From IMG/VR virus record IMGVR_UViG_3300046517_002304, positions 62,001 through 126,000 of that record: a DNA stretch of 64,000 bases; one strand, 5' to 3'. This document shows positions 7,648 to 15,848 of this stretch, one piece after another. Source of the stretch: a virus. The translations under genes and the position numbers were made by a program. The notes under the pieces are model-generated. The model searched no databases, was not told where the DNA came from, and saw nothing but the letters and a program-made list of their open reading frames with translations. How positions within the stretch are numbered: the stretch's first letter is position 1; the number at the start of each line of letters is the position of its first letter.

Positions 7648-8697
7648 ATGAAACAAGTTTTAATCTTCAGCGATGCTCATATTTCTTTACACAAAGGTTC
7701 TTTGGACAGAATGCAAGACTGTCTGAACGCGCTGGAGTGGGTGTTCACAACCGCTAAGCAAAAAAATATTGACACAGTTATTTTTGTTGGTGATTTGTTT
7801 CAAGACAGGCAGAAAATACAGGTTATAGCATATCAAAAGACATTTGAGATACTTGAAAAACACAAAGACATTAACCTGTATCTTTTAATCGGCAACCACG
7901 ATATGTGGAACTCTGAGAGTAGAGAAATATCTAGTATTTTTCCATTGCGCGCCTTACCAAAGGTAAAAATTATAGATCAGCCGTGTTGTCTTAATATTAA
8001 GGGCGTTAACGTAGACTTTCTTCCATACACCAAGAATCCCAAAGAATGTGTGGAAAATAACTTTAAAGAAAAGTCAGACGTTTTATTCGGCCATTTGGCG
8101 ATTGACGGAGCATACTTAAATACCTTTTATAATACCGTGTCAGAAGTATCTGTTGAATATGAGGGGGATATGGTTAAGGTAGATGTCGGCGTATTTAATG
8201 GTTGGAAGAAAGTTTTACTTGGTCATTACCACGGCGCACAAAAAGTTAATGAGATAGTAGAATACATCGGCTCCCCACTTCAGTTAAACTTTAATGAAGT
8301 GTTTCAGAAGAAACACATTATTGCGATGGACTTGGACAACCTGTTCTGCGAATATATTGAAAACACCTTCTCCCCGCGACACCTAATCGTTAAAGAAAGC
8401 GAAATTGGAAACTATAAGCTAAAAGGTAATTTTGTTAGAATTGAATCTGATAACCTAAGTTCATCTAAAATAATTGATATTAAAAATAGCCTAAGCGGAG
8501 TTGTGTCAACGCTGGAATTTAAAGAAATCAAGTCCAATAAGCACAATGAATTAAAGACAGATCTGGATAAAGCTAAAAAGATATTGTCTGAAGGTGAGAT
8601 TGTTGAGAAGTATATTTCATTAGTAGAGACTAGTCTTGAGAAAGAAAAGCTAATGTTAATCGGCAGACAAATTATTCAAAAAGGAACAAGTAGTTAG
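7648..8697 (+). CDS. gp47: Recombination endonuclease subunit gp47 (Mre11/SbcD-like)
   Basis: 349-residue calcineurin-type metallophosphoesterase, nuclease partner of gp46. The metal-binding motifs occur in order: SDAH (Asp9, His11), GDLFQD (Asp49), GNHD (Asn83-His84-Asp85), FGHLAIDG and LLGHYHG. The C-terminal third is the capping region. It starts 42 nt from the divergent ART-like gene; ACGATAAAC in that gap is the only promoter-like element noticed. Its last 4 nt overlap the convergent gene 8694-9140. Confidence 0.94.
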   Translation: MKQVLIFSDAHISLHKGSLDRMQDCLNALEWVFTTAKQKNIDTVIFVGDLFQDRQKIQVIAYQKTFEILEKHKDINLYLLIGNHDMWNSESREISSIFPLRALPKVKIIDQPCCLNIKGVNVDFLPYTKNPKECVENNFKEKSDVLFGHLAIDGAYLNTFYNTVSEVSVEYEGDMVKVDVGVFNGWKKVLLGHYHGAQKVNEIVEYIGSPLQLNFNEVFQKKHIIAMDLDNLFCEYIENTFSPRHLIVKESEIGNYKLKGNFVRIESDNLSSSKIIDIKNSLSGVVSTLEFKEIKSNKHNELKTDLDKAKKILSEGEIVEKYISLVETSLEKEKLMLIGRQIIQKGTSS

Positions 8698-9140
8698 CTT
8701 TTTGGTCCAGTTTTCTGTTTTGGCGGATTTAACATCGGTAATTTAGCAGGCTCTTTTTCTAGGTTTCTCATAAATGGAACTACTTCTTTAGCAATTTCAG
8801 ATGCTGAAGTTCCAGTAATAGCCTTTGTTCCATGTACCGCGACAGATTTATTGCCGCGATTATAGAGTCCTTTAGAGATTACGAATTTACCAGTTCCTGC
8901 GTGATAAGATAGGATTCCCGCCCATTCTCCGTCGTCAAAGTGTCTAGTGGCAATTATAATTCTTTGTGGCTTCTCATCAAATACCTGTTTAATGTGAAAT
9001 CCTGCCGACTTCAGCGCCGCAGATACATACCCTAGAGTTAACTTGGCATAGCCTTCTAAAACTTCCGGAAGGGCAGTACGGTAATTAATATTGATACTAT
9101 ACCTATTTGAGTCTTCGTTTAAGAATTCGCTAAATTTCAT
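8694..9140 (-). CDS. Leader-bearing protein of unknown function (148 aa)
   Basis: The leader MKFSEFLNE ends in LNE. The body has an alpha/beta pattern: YAKLTLGYVSAALKSAGF helix, IIIATRHFDDGEWAGILSYH strands, and a tail ending in a Pro/Lys-rich segment. No catalytic motif is clear to me. The 33-nt gap to the divergent leader gene at 9174 holds TATTATATA-like elements on both strands and no Shine-Dalgarno for this gene. Confidence 0.78.
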   Translation of the reverse strand: MKFSEFLNEDSNRYSININYRTALPEVLEGYAKLTLGYVSAALKSAGFHIKQVFDEKPQRIIIATRHFDDGEWAGILSYHAGTGKFVISKGLYNRGNKSVAVHGTKAITGTSASEIAKEVVPFMRNLEKEPAKLPMLNPPKQKTGPKS

Positions 9141-9173
9141 TGTATATAATATGTATAACTATAGGATTAAACA

Positions 9174-9491
9174 ATGCAATTTTCTGACTATATTTCCATT
9201 ACAGAAGCAAAAGAAAACAACATACCATCTGGTGTAAAGAAGATTGTAAATGATCAGCTTCATCAGATTGGTACTAAGTATTGGAAGTCTATTCCTATGA
9301 AAGAGATAGATGCTATATTAAAGCAGCAGGGCATCACGTATCAGGACGATGGTTTCTTTTTAACGGGAAGAGATAGTCGGGACAGCTTTGAGCTTATATA
9401 TAATGGTATGCCCGTATCTAACTCTATGCTAATTTTAACTTGGTATAAAATGCCGTCTGGTAATTGGGAAGTTGTCGCATATCTAAGCTAA
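9174..9491 (+). CDS. Leader-bearing protein, paralogue of 2908-3219
   Basis: 105 residues. The leader MQFSDYISITE ends in ITE. It shares with the product of 2908-3219 a Trp-x-x-Ile-Pro helix start, an ELIYNGMPVSNSMLILTWY core and a Y-L ending, over nearly the whole length, so the two arose by duplication and have diverged widely. It is followed 1 nt later by another leader gene. Function unknown. Confidence 0.8.
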   Translation: MQFSDYISITEAKENNIPSGVKKIVNDQLHQIGTKYWKSIPMKEIDAILKQQGITYQDDGFFLTGRDSRDSFELIYNGMPVSNSMLILTWYKMPSGNWEVVAYLS

Positions 9492-9492
9492 C

Positions 9493-9843
9493 ATGGACTT
9501 TAAACACTGGGTAAATGAAGTTAAAACAATTCCTTTAGGAGATTGTTTTAGGTTTGCCACTATGCGGGCAGTTGAAATGATCGGCGATGGCATTATACCG
9601 CCAAAAGATATAGTTGTAGTTCATGCTATAGTACACCCTAGATGGGGCGGAAATCCATATCCTCATGCATGGATAGAATCTAGGGGCAAGTGCTGGGATT
9701 GGCAAATGCGTCAGACTAAAACGTATTCTATACCTGTCGCTGATTTCTATAAGGAATACAATCCTACAGAAATCAAGCGTTACACTGGTAATGAAGCGTT
9801 AAGAACTATGATTAAAACTGGCCATCATGGGCCATGGAATTAA
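9493..9843 (+). CDS. Leader-bearing protein with Cys-His-Asp (papain/transglutaminase-like) pattern
   Basis: 116 residues. The leader MDFKHWVNE is followed by LGDCFRFA (Cys18 at the start of a helix), VVVHAIVHP, then PHAWIES (His58) and KCWDW (Asp69), and it ends GHHGPW. The order Cys, then His in a strand before A-W-[IV]-E, then Asp is what thiol peptidases and transglutaminase-like enzymes show, and I recall similar phage proteins with HAWVE. A hydrolase or transglutaminase activity is a hypothesis. It follows the preceding leader gene by 1 nt, so they are likely one transcript. Confidence 0.72.
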   Translation: MDFKHWVNEVKTIPLGDCFRFATMRAVEMIGDGIIPPKDIVVVHAIVHPRWGGNPYPHAWIESRGKCWDWQMRQTKTYSIPVADFYKEYNPTEIKRYTGNEALRTMIKTGHHGPWN

Positions 9844-10203
9844 CTATAGAATTGTAACGCCAGAAACAGGTGCTTCTACTAATAGAACATCTTTTCCAGA
9901 CATTTGCTCATTTTGCTTAACTTGGCTCTTAACTTCACCAGTAGATGTAATTGTTGGAGGCTGCTCAAGGATAAGTGATTCCTTACCAGCGTTACTCAAA
10001 TCTTCAATTACCGAAATAGAGCCTCTCATTTGTTCGCGTAGGTAACTGTCCCCACGGAAGCACTGGCCTGGACCAATAATGCTCTTTCCGTCTGCCGAAA
10101 TTTTCGGTAGCATAATGTCTGCCTTAGTTGTGTTCTTCATAAGATACATTCCTGTTCCAATTGTTCTTGCTTTCATAGCCATAGCCTTTTCGTGTTGATT
10201 CAT
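9844..10203 (-). CDS. Small phage protein, probable virion or head-associated
   Basis: 119 residues. It contains MLPKISADGKSIIGPGQCFRG, reminiscent of short phage proteins with a P-x-x-x-x-F-x-G-D core, and a Gln/Lys-rich tail. It has a strong ribosome site (AGGAG, 8 nt before ATG) and a TAAATA element 15 nt upstream, the architecture that here marks probable abundant virion genes. Immediately convergent with the leader gene ending at 9843. Function not recognised. Confidence 0.72.
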   Translation of the reverse strand: MNQHEKAMAMKARTIGTGMYLMKNTTKADIMLPKISADGKSIIGPGQCFRGDSYLREQMRGSISVIEDLSNAGKESLILEQPPTITSTGEVKSQVKQNEQMSGKDVLLVEAPVSGVTIL

Positions 10204-10218
10204 ATAGATCTCCTGTAT

Positions 10219-10224
10219 TATTTA
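10219..10224 (-). promoter_or_regulatory. TAAATA element upstream of ATG 10203
   Basis: Minus strand CTAAATAATA, then CAGGAG and ATG; a short leader with ribosome site. Confidence 0.48.
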
Positions 10225-10287
10225 GGGTTCTTAACTAAAATAGTGCGAATTTTGGATATTTAATATATCAGGAGATAATATTTTACT

Positions 10288-10740
10288 ATGACAAATGTCA
10301 AGAATAATGAAAGTGCGGCCATAGCATCTCTCACCAATCATTTGGAGAATACACTTGACATAACCAACATGTTTGTTAAGATGCTACAAGAAGAAATGGT
10401 CATTAACGCAAGTTTTCGTGGAAAAGTAGACCAATCGCTCTCTAATTTAGAAGATTCATTAGAAACCATTCAAGAAGTAGTGATTGAAGGGAATGGCCAT
10501 TCGTTGGTGAGTAAAATTGAAAAACTAGAATATATCGTAGAGCAGATAGAAGACAATATTTTATCGATCAAAACTCAATTTTTGGCCGCGTCAGATGACA
10601 AAAGAGCGCATGAAGCCAAGAAAACTGAACGGTTTTGGAATATTGTAGCTACTAATAGTCCTGTGATTTTAACGTGGCTTGGTGTCGGCGGCTGGCTTCT
10701 ATTCCAGTTTTTTGCTAAAAAAGTTGAAGTTCTGCCTTGA
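10288..10740 (+). CDS. Coiled-coil protein with C-terminal membrane anchor
   Basis: 150 residues. Residues 1-110 are a heptad-rich helix (SNLEDSLETIQEVV, KIEKLEYIVEQIEDNIL); residues about 120-143 (NSPVILTWLGVGGWLLFQFF) form one membrane segment; the tail is short and basic. It has a good ribosome site (CAGGAG). The design suits an inner-membrane tethered rod, as in some spanin or superinfection proteins, but no family can be named. The stop codon overlaps the -35 element of the next promoter. Confidence 0.78.
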   Translation: MTNVKNNESAAIASLTNHLENTLDITNMFVKMLQEEMVINASFRGKVDQSLSNLEDSLETIQEVVIEGNGHSLVSKIEKLEYIVEQIEDNILSIKTQFLAASDDKRAHEAKKTERFWNIVATNSPVILTWLGVGGWLLFQFFAKKVEVLP

Positions 10741-10765
10741 TTTGATTTTGTATTTTTGCTAAAAT
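10737..10765 (+). promoter_or_regulatory. Host sigma-70-type promoter for the glutamine amidotransferase gene
   Basis: TTGATT at 10737-10742, a 17-nt spacer and TAAAAT at 10760-10765, with TGC just before the -10 (extended -10). Unlike the phage-type TAAATA sites, this should be read by unmodified host RNA polymerase early in infection. Confidence 0.7.
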
Positions 10766-10796
10766 GCGACTCCAAACTAAACACGGAGAACAAAGC

Positions 10797-11444
10797 ATGA
10801 AGTCCAAAGTACTTGTTGTAGGCGGCTCAATGAGCTATTACGAGCCATTTGAAAAATTTGGTAAAGCTGAGTCAAATATCAAGATATTGAATTATCACCC
10901 TGAACAGGTTCAGATGGCGATTTTCACAGGCGGGCAGGACGTAGACCCGCATTTTTACGGAGAAAAGAAATCGTCCCCGACGTATTCATCGCCGCAGAGA
11001 GACAGAGAAGAACTGGCTGCATTTACGAAATTGCGGGAGCTAAACATCCCTATGTTCGGCATTTGTAGAGGCTTACAGTTTTTATGTGCAATGGCTGGCG
11101 GTAAGGTTTGCCAGCATTTGGATGGGCATGGTTTTGGGAAGCATAATGCCTTGACAAATGACGGCAGAAGTATTATAGTAAATACTTTGCACCACCAGAT
11201 GATGCTTCCTGGCGATATTGAGCACATTGTTTTGGCTCATTCAGAACCACGGCTATCTAAATGTTATGTCGGCGGGAACGACGAGTTTATTGAAGTTCCA
11301 TATGAATATGAAGCTGCTTATTTCCCGGCGATTAATGCTGCTGGCGTCCAGTATCATCCAGAAATGATGCAGGATTCAAGTCCAGGATTCGCTTATGCCG
11401 TTGAACTTACAGAAAGACTTCTAGACGAAGATTTTGTTAAGTAA
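10797..11444 (+). CDS. Class I glutamine amidotransferase (peptidase C26 family)
   Basis: 215 residues. The start chosen is ATG 10797, preceded by GGAG; an in-frame ATG at 10764 would lie on the -10 box. It has the class I GATase layout: IFTGGQDVDP (oxyanion turn), GICRGLQFL with nucleophile Cys90, LHHQ, and GVQYHPEM with His187 and Glu189. Such enzymes remove ammonia from glutamine or hydrolyse gamma-glutamyl bonds (PuuD type). In phages similar enzymes occur with amidoligases, but no such partner is visible here. Its own sigma-70 promoter suggests early expression. Confidence 0.88.
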   Translation: MKSKVLVVGGSMSYYEPFEKFGKAESNIKILNYHPEQVQMAIFTGGQDVDPHFYGEKKSSPTYSSPQRDREELAAFTKLRELNIPMFGICRGLQFLCAMAGGKVCQHLDGHGFGKHNALTNDGRSIIVNTLHHQMMLPGDIEHIVLAHSEPRLSKCYVGGNDEFIEVPYEYEAAYFPAINAAGVQYHPEMMQDSSPGFAYAVELTERLLDEDFVK

Positions 11445-11477
11445 AAATTCGGAAACCCCAAGATAAGGAAAAACACG

Positions 11478-11969
11478 ATGAAACCATTTGGCGTAAACAA
11501 TCCCCCGAAGTGGCACAAGGTCTTCAGTAATTCTAGAGAACGAGCGTTTTTCGTTGGCTCGGACTCTAAGAGTGGCCTTGTAAGAGGTAAGTCGGGCGAA
11601 GGCAAGACTTTGACCTTCCGAAGCATCAAGATGCTTGCCAGTGAGTCTGGGTTGACCACAAAGCAGGTTGAGGAAATTATCCAGAAATATCAACCTTCTG
11701 GTATAGTTGTTAACAATCCCAAAAACCCAGAACAGTGGGGTTACTGGGAAAACGTGGAAGCGATTGAAGTGCCGAAGTCCATCGGCGACACTGATAAAGA
11801 AGACCGCGTTAAGAAGGCCGGTGGCACGACATTGAAGTCATCGGCAAACAAGCATGGTGGAGCTACCCCCGGTGCGGCTGTTCAGGGTGGCCCTGCTGGT
11901 AGCCCAACTGCTGGTGGTGCCGTTGCTCCTGCTCCGGTTGCGGCACCTGTTCCCGCTGCTGTTCCCTAA
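11478..11969 (+). CDS. Phage protein with Ala/Pro/Gly-rich tail
   Basis: 163 residues, preceded by an AAGGA ribosome site. Residues 1-100 appear globular: VFSNSRERAFFVGSDSKSG, then a helix-rich part SGLTTKQVEEIIQKYQPSG that reads like a winged helix, and PEQWGYWENVE. From about residue 115 the chain is disordered (GGTTLKSSANKHGGA, then Pro-Ala-Val repeats). Codons are more GC-rich than in neighbours, as in other presumed abundant proteins of this window. Function not recognised. Confidence 0.75.
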   Translation: MKPFGVNNPPKWHKVFSNSRERAFFVGSDSKSGLVRGKSGEGKTLTFRSIKMLASESGLTTKQVEEIIQKYQPSGIVVNNPKNPEQWGYWENVEAIEVPKSIGDTDKEDRVKKAGGTTLKSSANKHGGATPGAAVQGGPAGSPTAGGAVAPAPVAAPVPAAVP

Positions 11970-11970
11970 T

Positions 11971-12204
11971 TTACTTCTTCTTACTCTTCTTCCTGCCTAG
12001 TTCAACAGCGAGTGATCCCGTTGGAGATCTAGCTGCGGAGTAGAGTGGTGGGTAAATACTGTCGTCTCCATTTGGAGCGGCAGTTTCGGGCGGGTAGCCT
12101 TTAATTCCAGGAAAAGACGAAACGGTTCTAATGGACTTCTCTGTTAGTTCTGGAAGAGCGATATCTTTGTTCTCTGTTTCTGCCCACTGACTGAATGTAA
12201 TCAT
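11971..12204 (-). CDS. Leader-bearing small protein (77 aa)
   Basis: The N-terminus MITFSQWAE is a weaker match to the shared leader (WAE instead of [LI]xE). The remainder is Pro/Ser-rich with YPPETAAPNGDD and a basic tail GRKKSKKK. It has an AGGA ribosome site 12 nt upstream. Membership in the packaged set is less certain than for the others. Function unknown. Confidence 0.68.
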   Translation of the reverse strand: MITFSQWAETENKDIALPELTEKSIRTVSSFPGIKGYPPETAAPNGDDSIYPPLYSAARSPTGSLAVELGRKKSKKK

Positions 12205-12264
12205 CTTTATATAGTTCCTGTAATATGGTGGTTTACAAATTATATATCAATCTGGCAATCAAAA

Positions 12265-12981
12265 ATGCCTACGCAACTTGCCTACCCGCCGAACGATACC
12301 AAGATAGAAATCACCAAGATTAAAGGTGATTTGCTAGATAATAAAACTAGGCTAAAATGCAGATGCAGTTTTTGTGACAAGCATGTTGCCATATGTCATG
12401 AAAAAAAGACGGTTCATGACATAATAACATCAGGACGCGGATTTCACTGCTCTTTTTGCGTCAAGCATAATTTTTATACACGACAAAGCAAGCACATACT
12501 TGGCATGAGTTTTAGGGGCATAATTGCACAGTATTACTATTGTTTATATCGCAGTACGCCTACTAAGATGTACTTAAGTGAATTAAAGGAATATATTGAG
12601 CTGCACGAAAGACTTGGATCTAATAATCCCTTGTTTTTATATGATCCTGAGAGCTATTGCTGGTTTATAGATTTCTCAAAGGTCGGTCGGCATAAGAAAG
12701 AGCTGTCTCTTAAGTACGTTTTAGCCACAACAGCGGAAATATTGGCATCTTTTAATTTGTACAAATACTATCCTGATTTACAGGGATATCCACTATATCA
12801 AAAATTTCATGATGCTATTTTAGAGTTTTACTCTAAGCGTTCTAGGCCAGCAGACAAGCGAATACTTTCTCCTACGCTAATAAAGTGCGGGACTATTTTT
12901 TCTACTGAGGCTAAGGTGACCTTAGAAGATACTAGGGGTTTTTCTGCTCAAAATTTAATTCCTATGGATAAGTTTAAATGA
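12265..12981 (+). CDS. Zinc-ribbon protein of unknown function
   Basis: 238 residues. The N-terminal quarter has two Cys pairs of a zinc ribbon: CRCSFCDKH at about residues 32-40 and HCSFCVKHNF at about 65-74. The rest is helical and aromatic-rich (YYYCLYRSTPTKMYLSELKEYIELH is in the middle part) without a motif I can name. It ends with a 4-nt overlap (ATGA) with the first repeat protein, so it probably belongs to the same transcript as the three HRxDGPA genes. Confidence 0.75.
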   Translation: MPTQLAYPPNDTKIEITKIKGDLLDNKTRLKCRCSFCDKHVAICHEKKTVHDIITSGRGFHCSFCVKHNFYTRQSKHILGMSFRGIIAQYYYCLYRSTPTKMYLSELKEYIELHERLGSNNPLFLYDPESYCWFIDFSKVGRHKKELSLKYVLATTAEILASFNLYKYYPDLQGYPLYQKFHDAILEFYSKRSRPADKRILSPTLIKCGTIFSTEAKVTLEDTRGFSAQNLIPMDKFK

Positions 12982-13616
12982 TTAAATCCACCGAGGTAAT
13001 TGAATTAATACAGAGTGCCAAGCATCATTCTGAACGTGCTCATAATAGTCTTAAGCATGTTAGGGAACATTATAAGTCGCAGATAGGCTTTAGTATTTTA
13101 AGTACTCATACTTTTTGTCGTGGCCAGATTGCTTTGTCCAGAAGTATTTTGCGAACTCTTATGAAGAAGATAAATGAAAGTATACCTCAAAGTACTCCAA
13201 ATCAAGAGAACGGTGGTACGATTATTTGGCGTAATAAATGCGGCCAAAAACATAGATTAGATGGTCCCGCTGTTACGTTTTTAAATGGCACTAAAGAATG
13301 GTGGGCTAACGACAAGAGGCATAGGACAAATAATCCTGCTGTTATATTTTATAATCAAGATGAAGAATGGTGGGATAATGGGGCGCTACATAGAGTAGGT
13401 GGTCCAGCTATTCTTTATTCTAGCGGTAGAGAGGAGTGGTTTAATGATGGTGTATTACATAGGGTTAATGGCCCAGCATTGATCACAGCAAACGGAGTGA
13501 AAAAATGGTATTTTCATGGATTATTACATCGTACAGATGGTCCTGCTATAGATTGGGGCGACGGGCAAAAAGAATACTGGCTTAATGGGAAGAAAACAAA
13601 GGTCTTTTGTGATTAG
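12978..13616 (+). CDS. HRxDGPA (MORN-like) repeat protein, copy 1
   Basis: 212 residues. The first 65 residues are helical (IELIQSAKHHSERAHNSL). Then come five repeats of about 20 residues built as E-W-W-x-[ND]-G-x-L-H-R-x-D-G-P-A, each likely one beta hairpin. Such repeats resemble MORN-type repeats and occur in giant viruses, phages and bacteria; their binding partner is not known to me. Start overlaps the previous stop (ATGA). With the two following genes it forms a tight overlapping cassette. Confidence 0.85.
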   Translation: MIKSTEVIELIQSAKHHSERAHNSLKHVREHYKSQIGFSILSTHTFCRGQIALSRSILRTLMKKINESIPQSTPNQENGGTIIWRNKCGQKHRLDGPAVTFLNGTKEWWANDKRHRTNNPAVIFYNQDEEWWDNGALHRVGGPAILYSSGREEWFNDGVLHRVNGPALITANGVKKWYFHGLLHRTDGPAIDWGDGQKEYWLNGKKTKVFCD

Positions 13617-14418
13617 CATTACAAATACGATAACTACCTGCAAAGAACAGGTTTATACTGCACAGAGGCTTGTTAAAAATAATAGTAAATTAACAAGCTC
13701 TTTAACTAAAATACAAAGAGCCAAACAGTGTCATTTTCATATTGCGTTTGCAAGAACATCATTACTTAAATATGTACAGGCTTTAAAAGATAAGACGGAT
13801 AAGTCTAGTAAAAAAGTTGTGCATAATGACCAGAATGGAATTGAGTGGACTCTTAATGATGTTTTGCACAGAGATAATGGACCTGCTGTTGAGAATCCTG
13901 ATGGCCATCAGGAGTGGTGGTTTCATGGCGAGAGACACCGAGATAATGGTCCGGCAATTATAAGGTCCGATGGGAGCTGTGAATGGCTTATAAACAACAA
14001 AAGGCATAGGGGTGATGGATGGCCTGCTGTTACCACTGTAGATGGACATAAAGAATGGTGGATTAATGGCAGATTGCACAGAGTAGAAGGCCCAGCAGTT
14101 ATATTTGCTGACGGTGCGCAGGAATGGTATTATGGTAACAAATTACATAGAGTAGGTGGCCCTGCACGAATTACTTCTAGTAATGAAACACAATGGTTCT
14201 ACCATGGTAGGTTGCACCGAGAAGGTGGCCCTGCGATAGAACGAGAAAATGGCTATAAGGCATGGTATATGGATGGATTTTTTCATAATTTATCTGGTCC
14301 AGCTATAGAGCAGCCAGATGGATATAAAGAATGGTGGGTCAGTGGAAAACAGTTCCAAGAAAATGAATTTAATGTATTAACAAGCAAAGTTATCACAGAG
14401 GCAAAATCATGTCCATAA
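13609..14418 (+). CDS. HRxDGPA (MORN-like) repeat protein, copy 2
   Basis: 269 residues from GTG 13609, which overlaps the previous stop codon. An upstream in-frame ATG at 13585 would overlap more deeply; the GTG gives an N-terminus (ISITNTITTCKEQVYTAQ) parallel to copy 1. After about 65 helical residues there are seven H-R-x-x-G-P-A repeats, the last degenerate (HNLSGPA). It has more repeats than copy 1 and fewer than copy 3. Function unknown. Confidence 0.85.
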   Translation: MISITNTITTCKEQVYTAQRLVKNNSKLTSSLTKIQRAKQCHFHIAFARTSLLKYVQALKDKTDKSSKKVVHNDQNGIEWTLNDVLHRDNGPAVENPDGHQEWWFHGERHRDNGPAIIRSDGSCEWLINNKRHRGDGWPAVTTVDGHKEWWINGRLHRVEGPAVIFADGAQEWYYGNKLHRVGGPARITSSNETQWFYHGRLHREGGPAIERENGYKAWYMDGFFHNLSGPAIEQPDGYKEWWVSGKQFQENEFNVLTSKVITEAKSCP

Positions 14419-15848
14419 AAGGTAAGCTAGCCGATGTTCGTGCGATGGTACAAGCTATTAAAGATAATATTATCCTTGCAAAGCACGCAAAATTGTCTAA
14501 GGATGTAGATAGCTATTTCGCCCATAGTAGTAGCCAACTGCTTGTCCAAAGGATAGCAGTTGAAGAGATTAAAAAAGTAATTCAGAAGATGCCGATATGC
14601 TATGCATCTAAGAGCGGTGAAAAAAGATGGTTTTTAAATGGACAACTTCATAGAAAACGTGGTCCTGCTGTTTTATTAGCGAATGGCGAGCAATCATGGT
14701 ACTTACATGGCAGTCTTCACAGGCTAGATGGGCCAGCCTTAATTTATGCCGATGGAGGAAAAGAGTGGTGGTCATTTGGCAGAGAGCACAGGCTAGACGG
14801 TCCCGCTATTGAGCGTAATGGATGCGCTAAAGAGTGGTGGATAAACGGAGAGAAGTTAACCGAGTCAGAGTTTAAGTTAAGAAAAAAGGAACCCAAATAT
14901 TTAGACTGGACTTTGACTCCAACGCATATTTTAAAAATAGATGGAACTAGGGAATGGCGGTTGCATGATGAACTTCATAGGATAAACGGCCCCGCATTTA
15001 TCAGTAAAGCAGGCCACGAAGAATGGTGGCAAAAAGGGTTAAGGCATAGAGAAGACGGCCCTGCTGTTATATTTGTTTGTGGGGATAAACAGTGGTGGGT
15101 CAAAGGTCTTATGCATAGGGTAGATGGTCCAGCGGTTGAAAAGATTGATGGCACTAAAAGTTGGTACCAATATGGAGTGCTTCATAGAGAAGACGGCCCA
15201 GCTATTCAGTCCACTTGGAACAATGTCATTGTAACCAAAAATTGGTATTTAAATGGTAAGTTGTTAACAGAAGATCAGTTTAGAGCAAGAATTAAAACAA
15301 GGCCGAAAAGAAAAAGTAATGGACCGCTAATAGTTAGTGAAGAAAAGCCTACATTGAAAATTTCTGCGTTAGGCAATAAAGAGTGGCGATTGCGCAATGT
15401 GCTTCATCGTGAAGACGGTCCTGCGATAGAGCAGTTAGACGGTACTAAAAGTTGGTGGCGACATGGGAAGCTTCATCGTGAAGATGGGCCTGCATTAGAG
15501 TGCACACAGGGATTTCATGAATGGTATATTAATGGTCAGCAATTATCAGAGGAAGAGTTTAATTTAACTCTTAATCCTTGTAAAAAAGAAGTTCCGCAAG
15601 TGGGATTCTTCAGCAGAATTGCATCTACTGGTGCCACTGAGTATTATTTTAATGGAAGACTACACAGAGAGGGCGGTCGTGCGATAGAGTTTCCTGGCGG
15701 TGCTGGCGTTTGGTGCCTTTATGGTAATTGCGGGAGTAAAGAATGGTATGATAATGAAATAAAGAAAATAAAATCAGAACAACAAAAAGATGAGCAAAAC
15801 AAGAATGAATTAAACGCTATGCTTGAGAAGATCAATCAGGTTTTGTGA
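14409..15848 (+). CDS. HRxDGPA (MORN-like) repeat protein, copy 3
   Basis: 479 residues, ATG 14409 overlapping the previous stop. The helical N-terminus (VRAMVQAIKDNIILAKHAK) parallels copies 1 and 2. Ten H-R-x-x-G-P-A repeats follow in three blocks separated by basic linkers containing L-x-E-[DES]-[QE]-F, for example EKLTESEFKLRKK. The block structure suggests growth by duplication of repeat groups. The C-terminus is a Lys/Glu/Gln helix. The 3' end overlaps the convergent glycosyltransferase by 39 nt. Confidence 0.85.
   Translation: MSIKGKLADVRAMVQAIKDNIILAKHAKLSKDVDSYFAHSSSQLLVQRIAVEEIKKVIQKMPICYASKSGEKRWFLNGQLHRKRGPAVLLANGEQSWYLHGSLHRLDGPALIYADGGKEWWSFGREHRLDGPAIERNGCAKEWWINGEKLTESEFKLRKKEPKYLDWTLTPTHILKIDGTREWRLHDELHRINGPAFISKAGHEEWWQKGLRHREDGPAVIFVCGDKQWWVKGLMHRVDGPAVEKIDGTKSWYQYGVLHREDGPAIQSTWNNVIVTKNWYLNGKLLTEDQFRARIKTRPKRKSNGPLIVSEEKPTLKISALGNKEWRLRNVLHREDGPAIEQLDGTKSWWRHGKLHREDGPALECTQGFHEWYINGQQLSEEEFNLTLNPCKKEVPQVGFFSRIASTGATEYYFNGRLHREGGRAIEFPGGAGVWCLYGNCGSKEWYDNEIKKIKSEQQKDEQNKNELNAMLEKINQVL

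Noticed and set aside
7648-8697. gp46 and gp47 separation as a sign of rearrangement
   Set aside because: They are often not adjacent in T4-type phages, and both genes are intact here.
12978-15848. Regular short repeats that could look like a CRISPR array
   Set aside because: The repeats are in-frame codons of the HRxDGPA proteins, vary at third positions and have no unique spacers.
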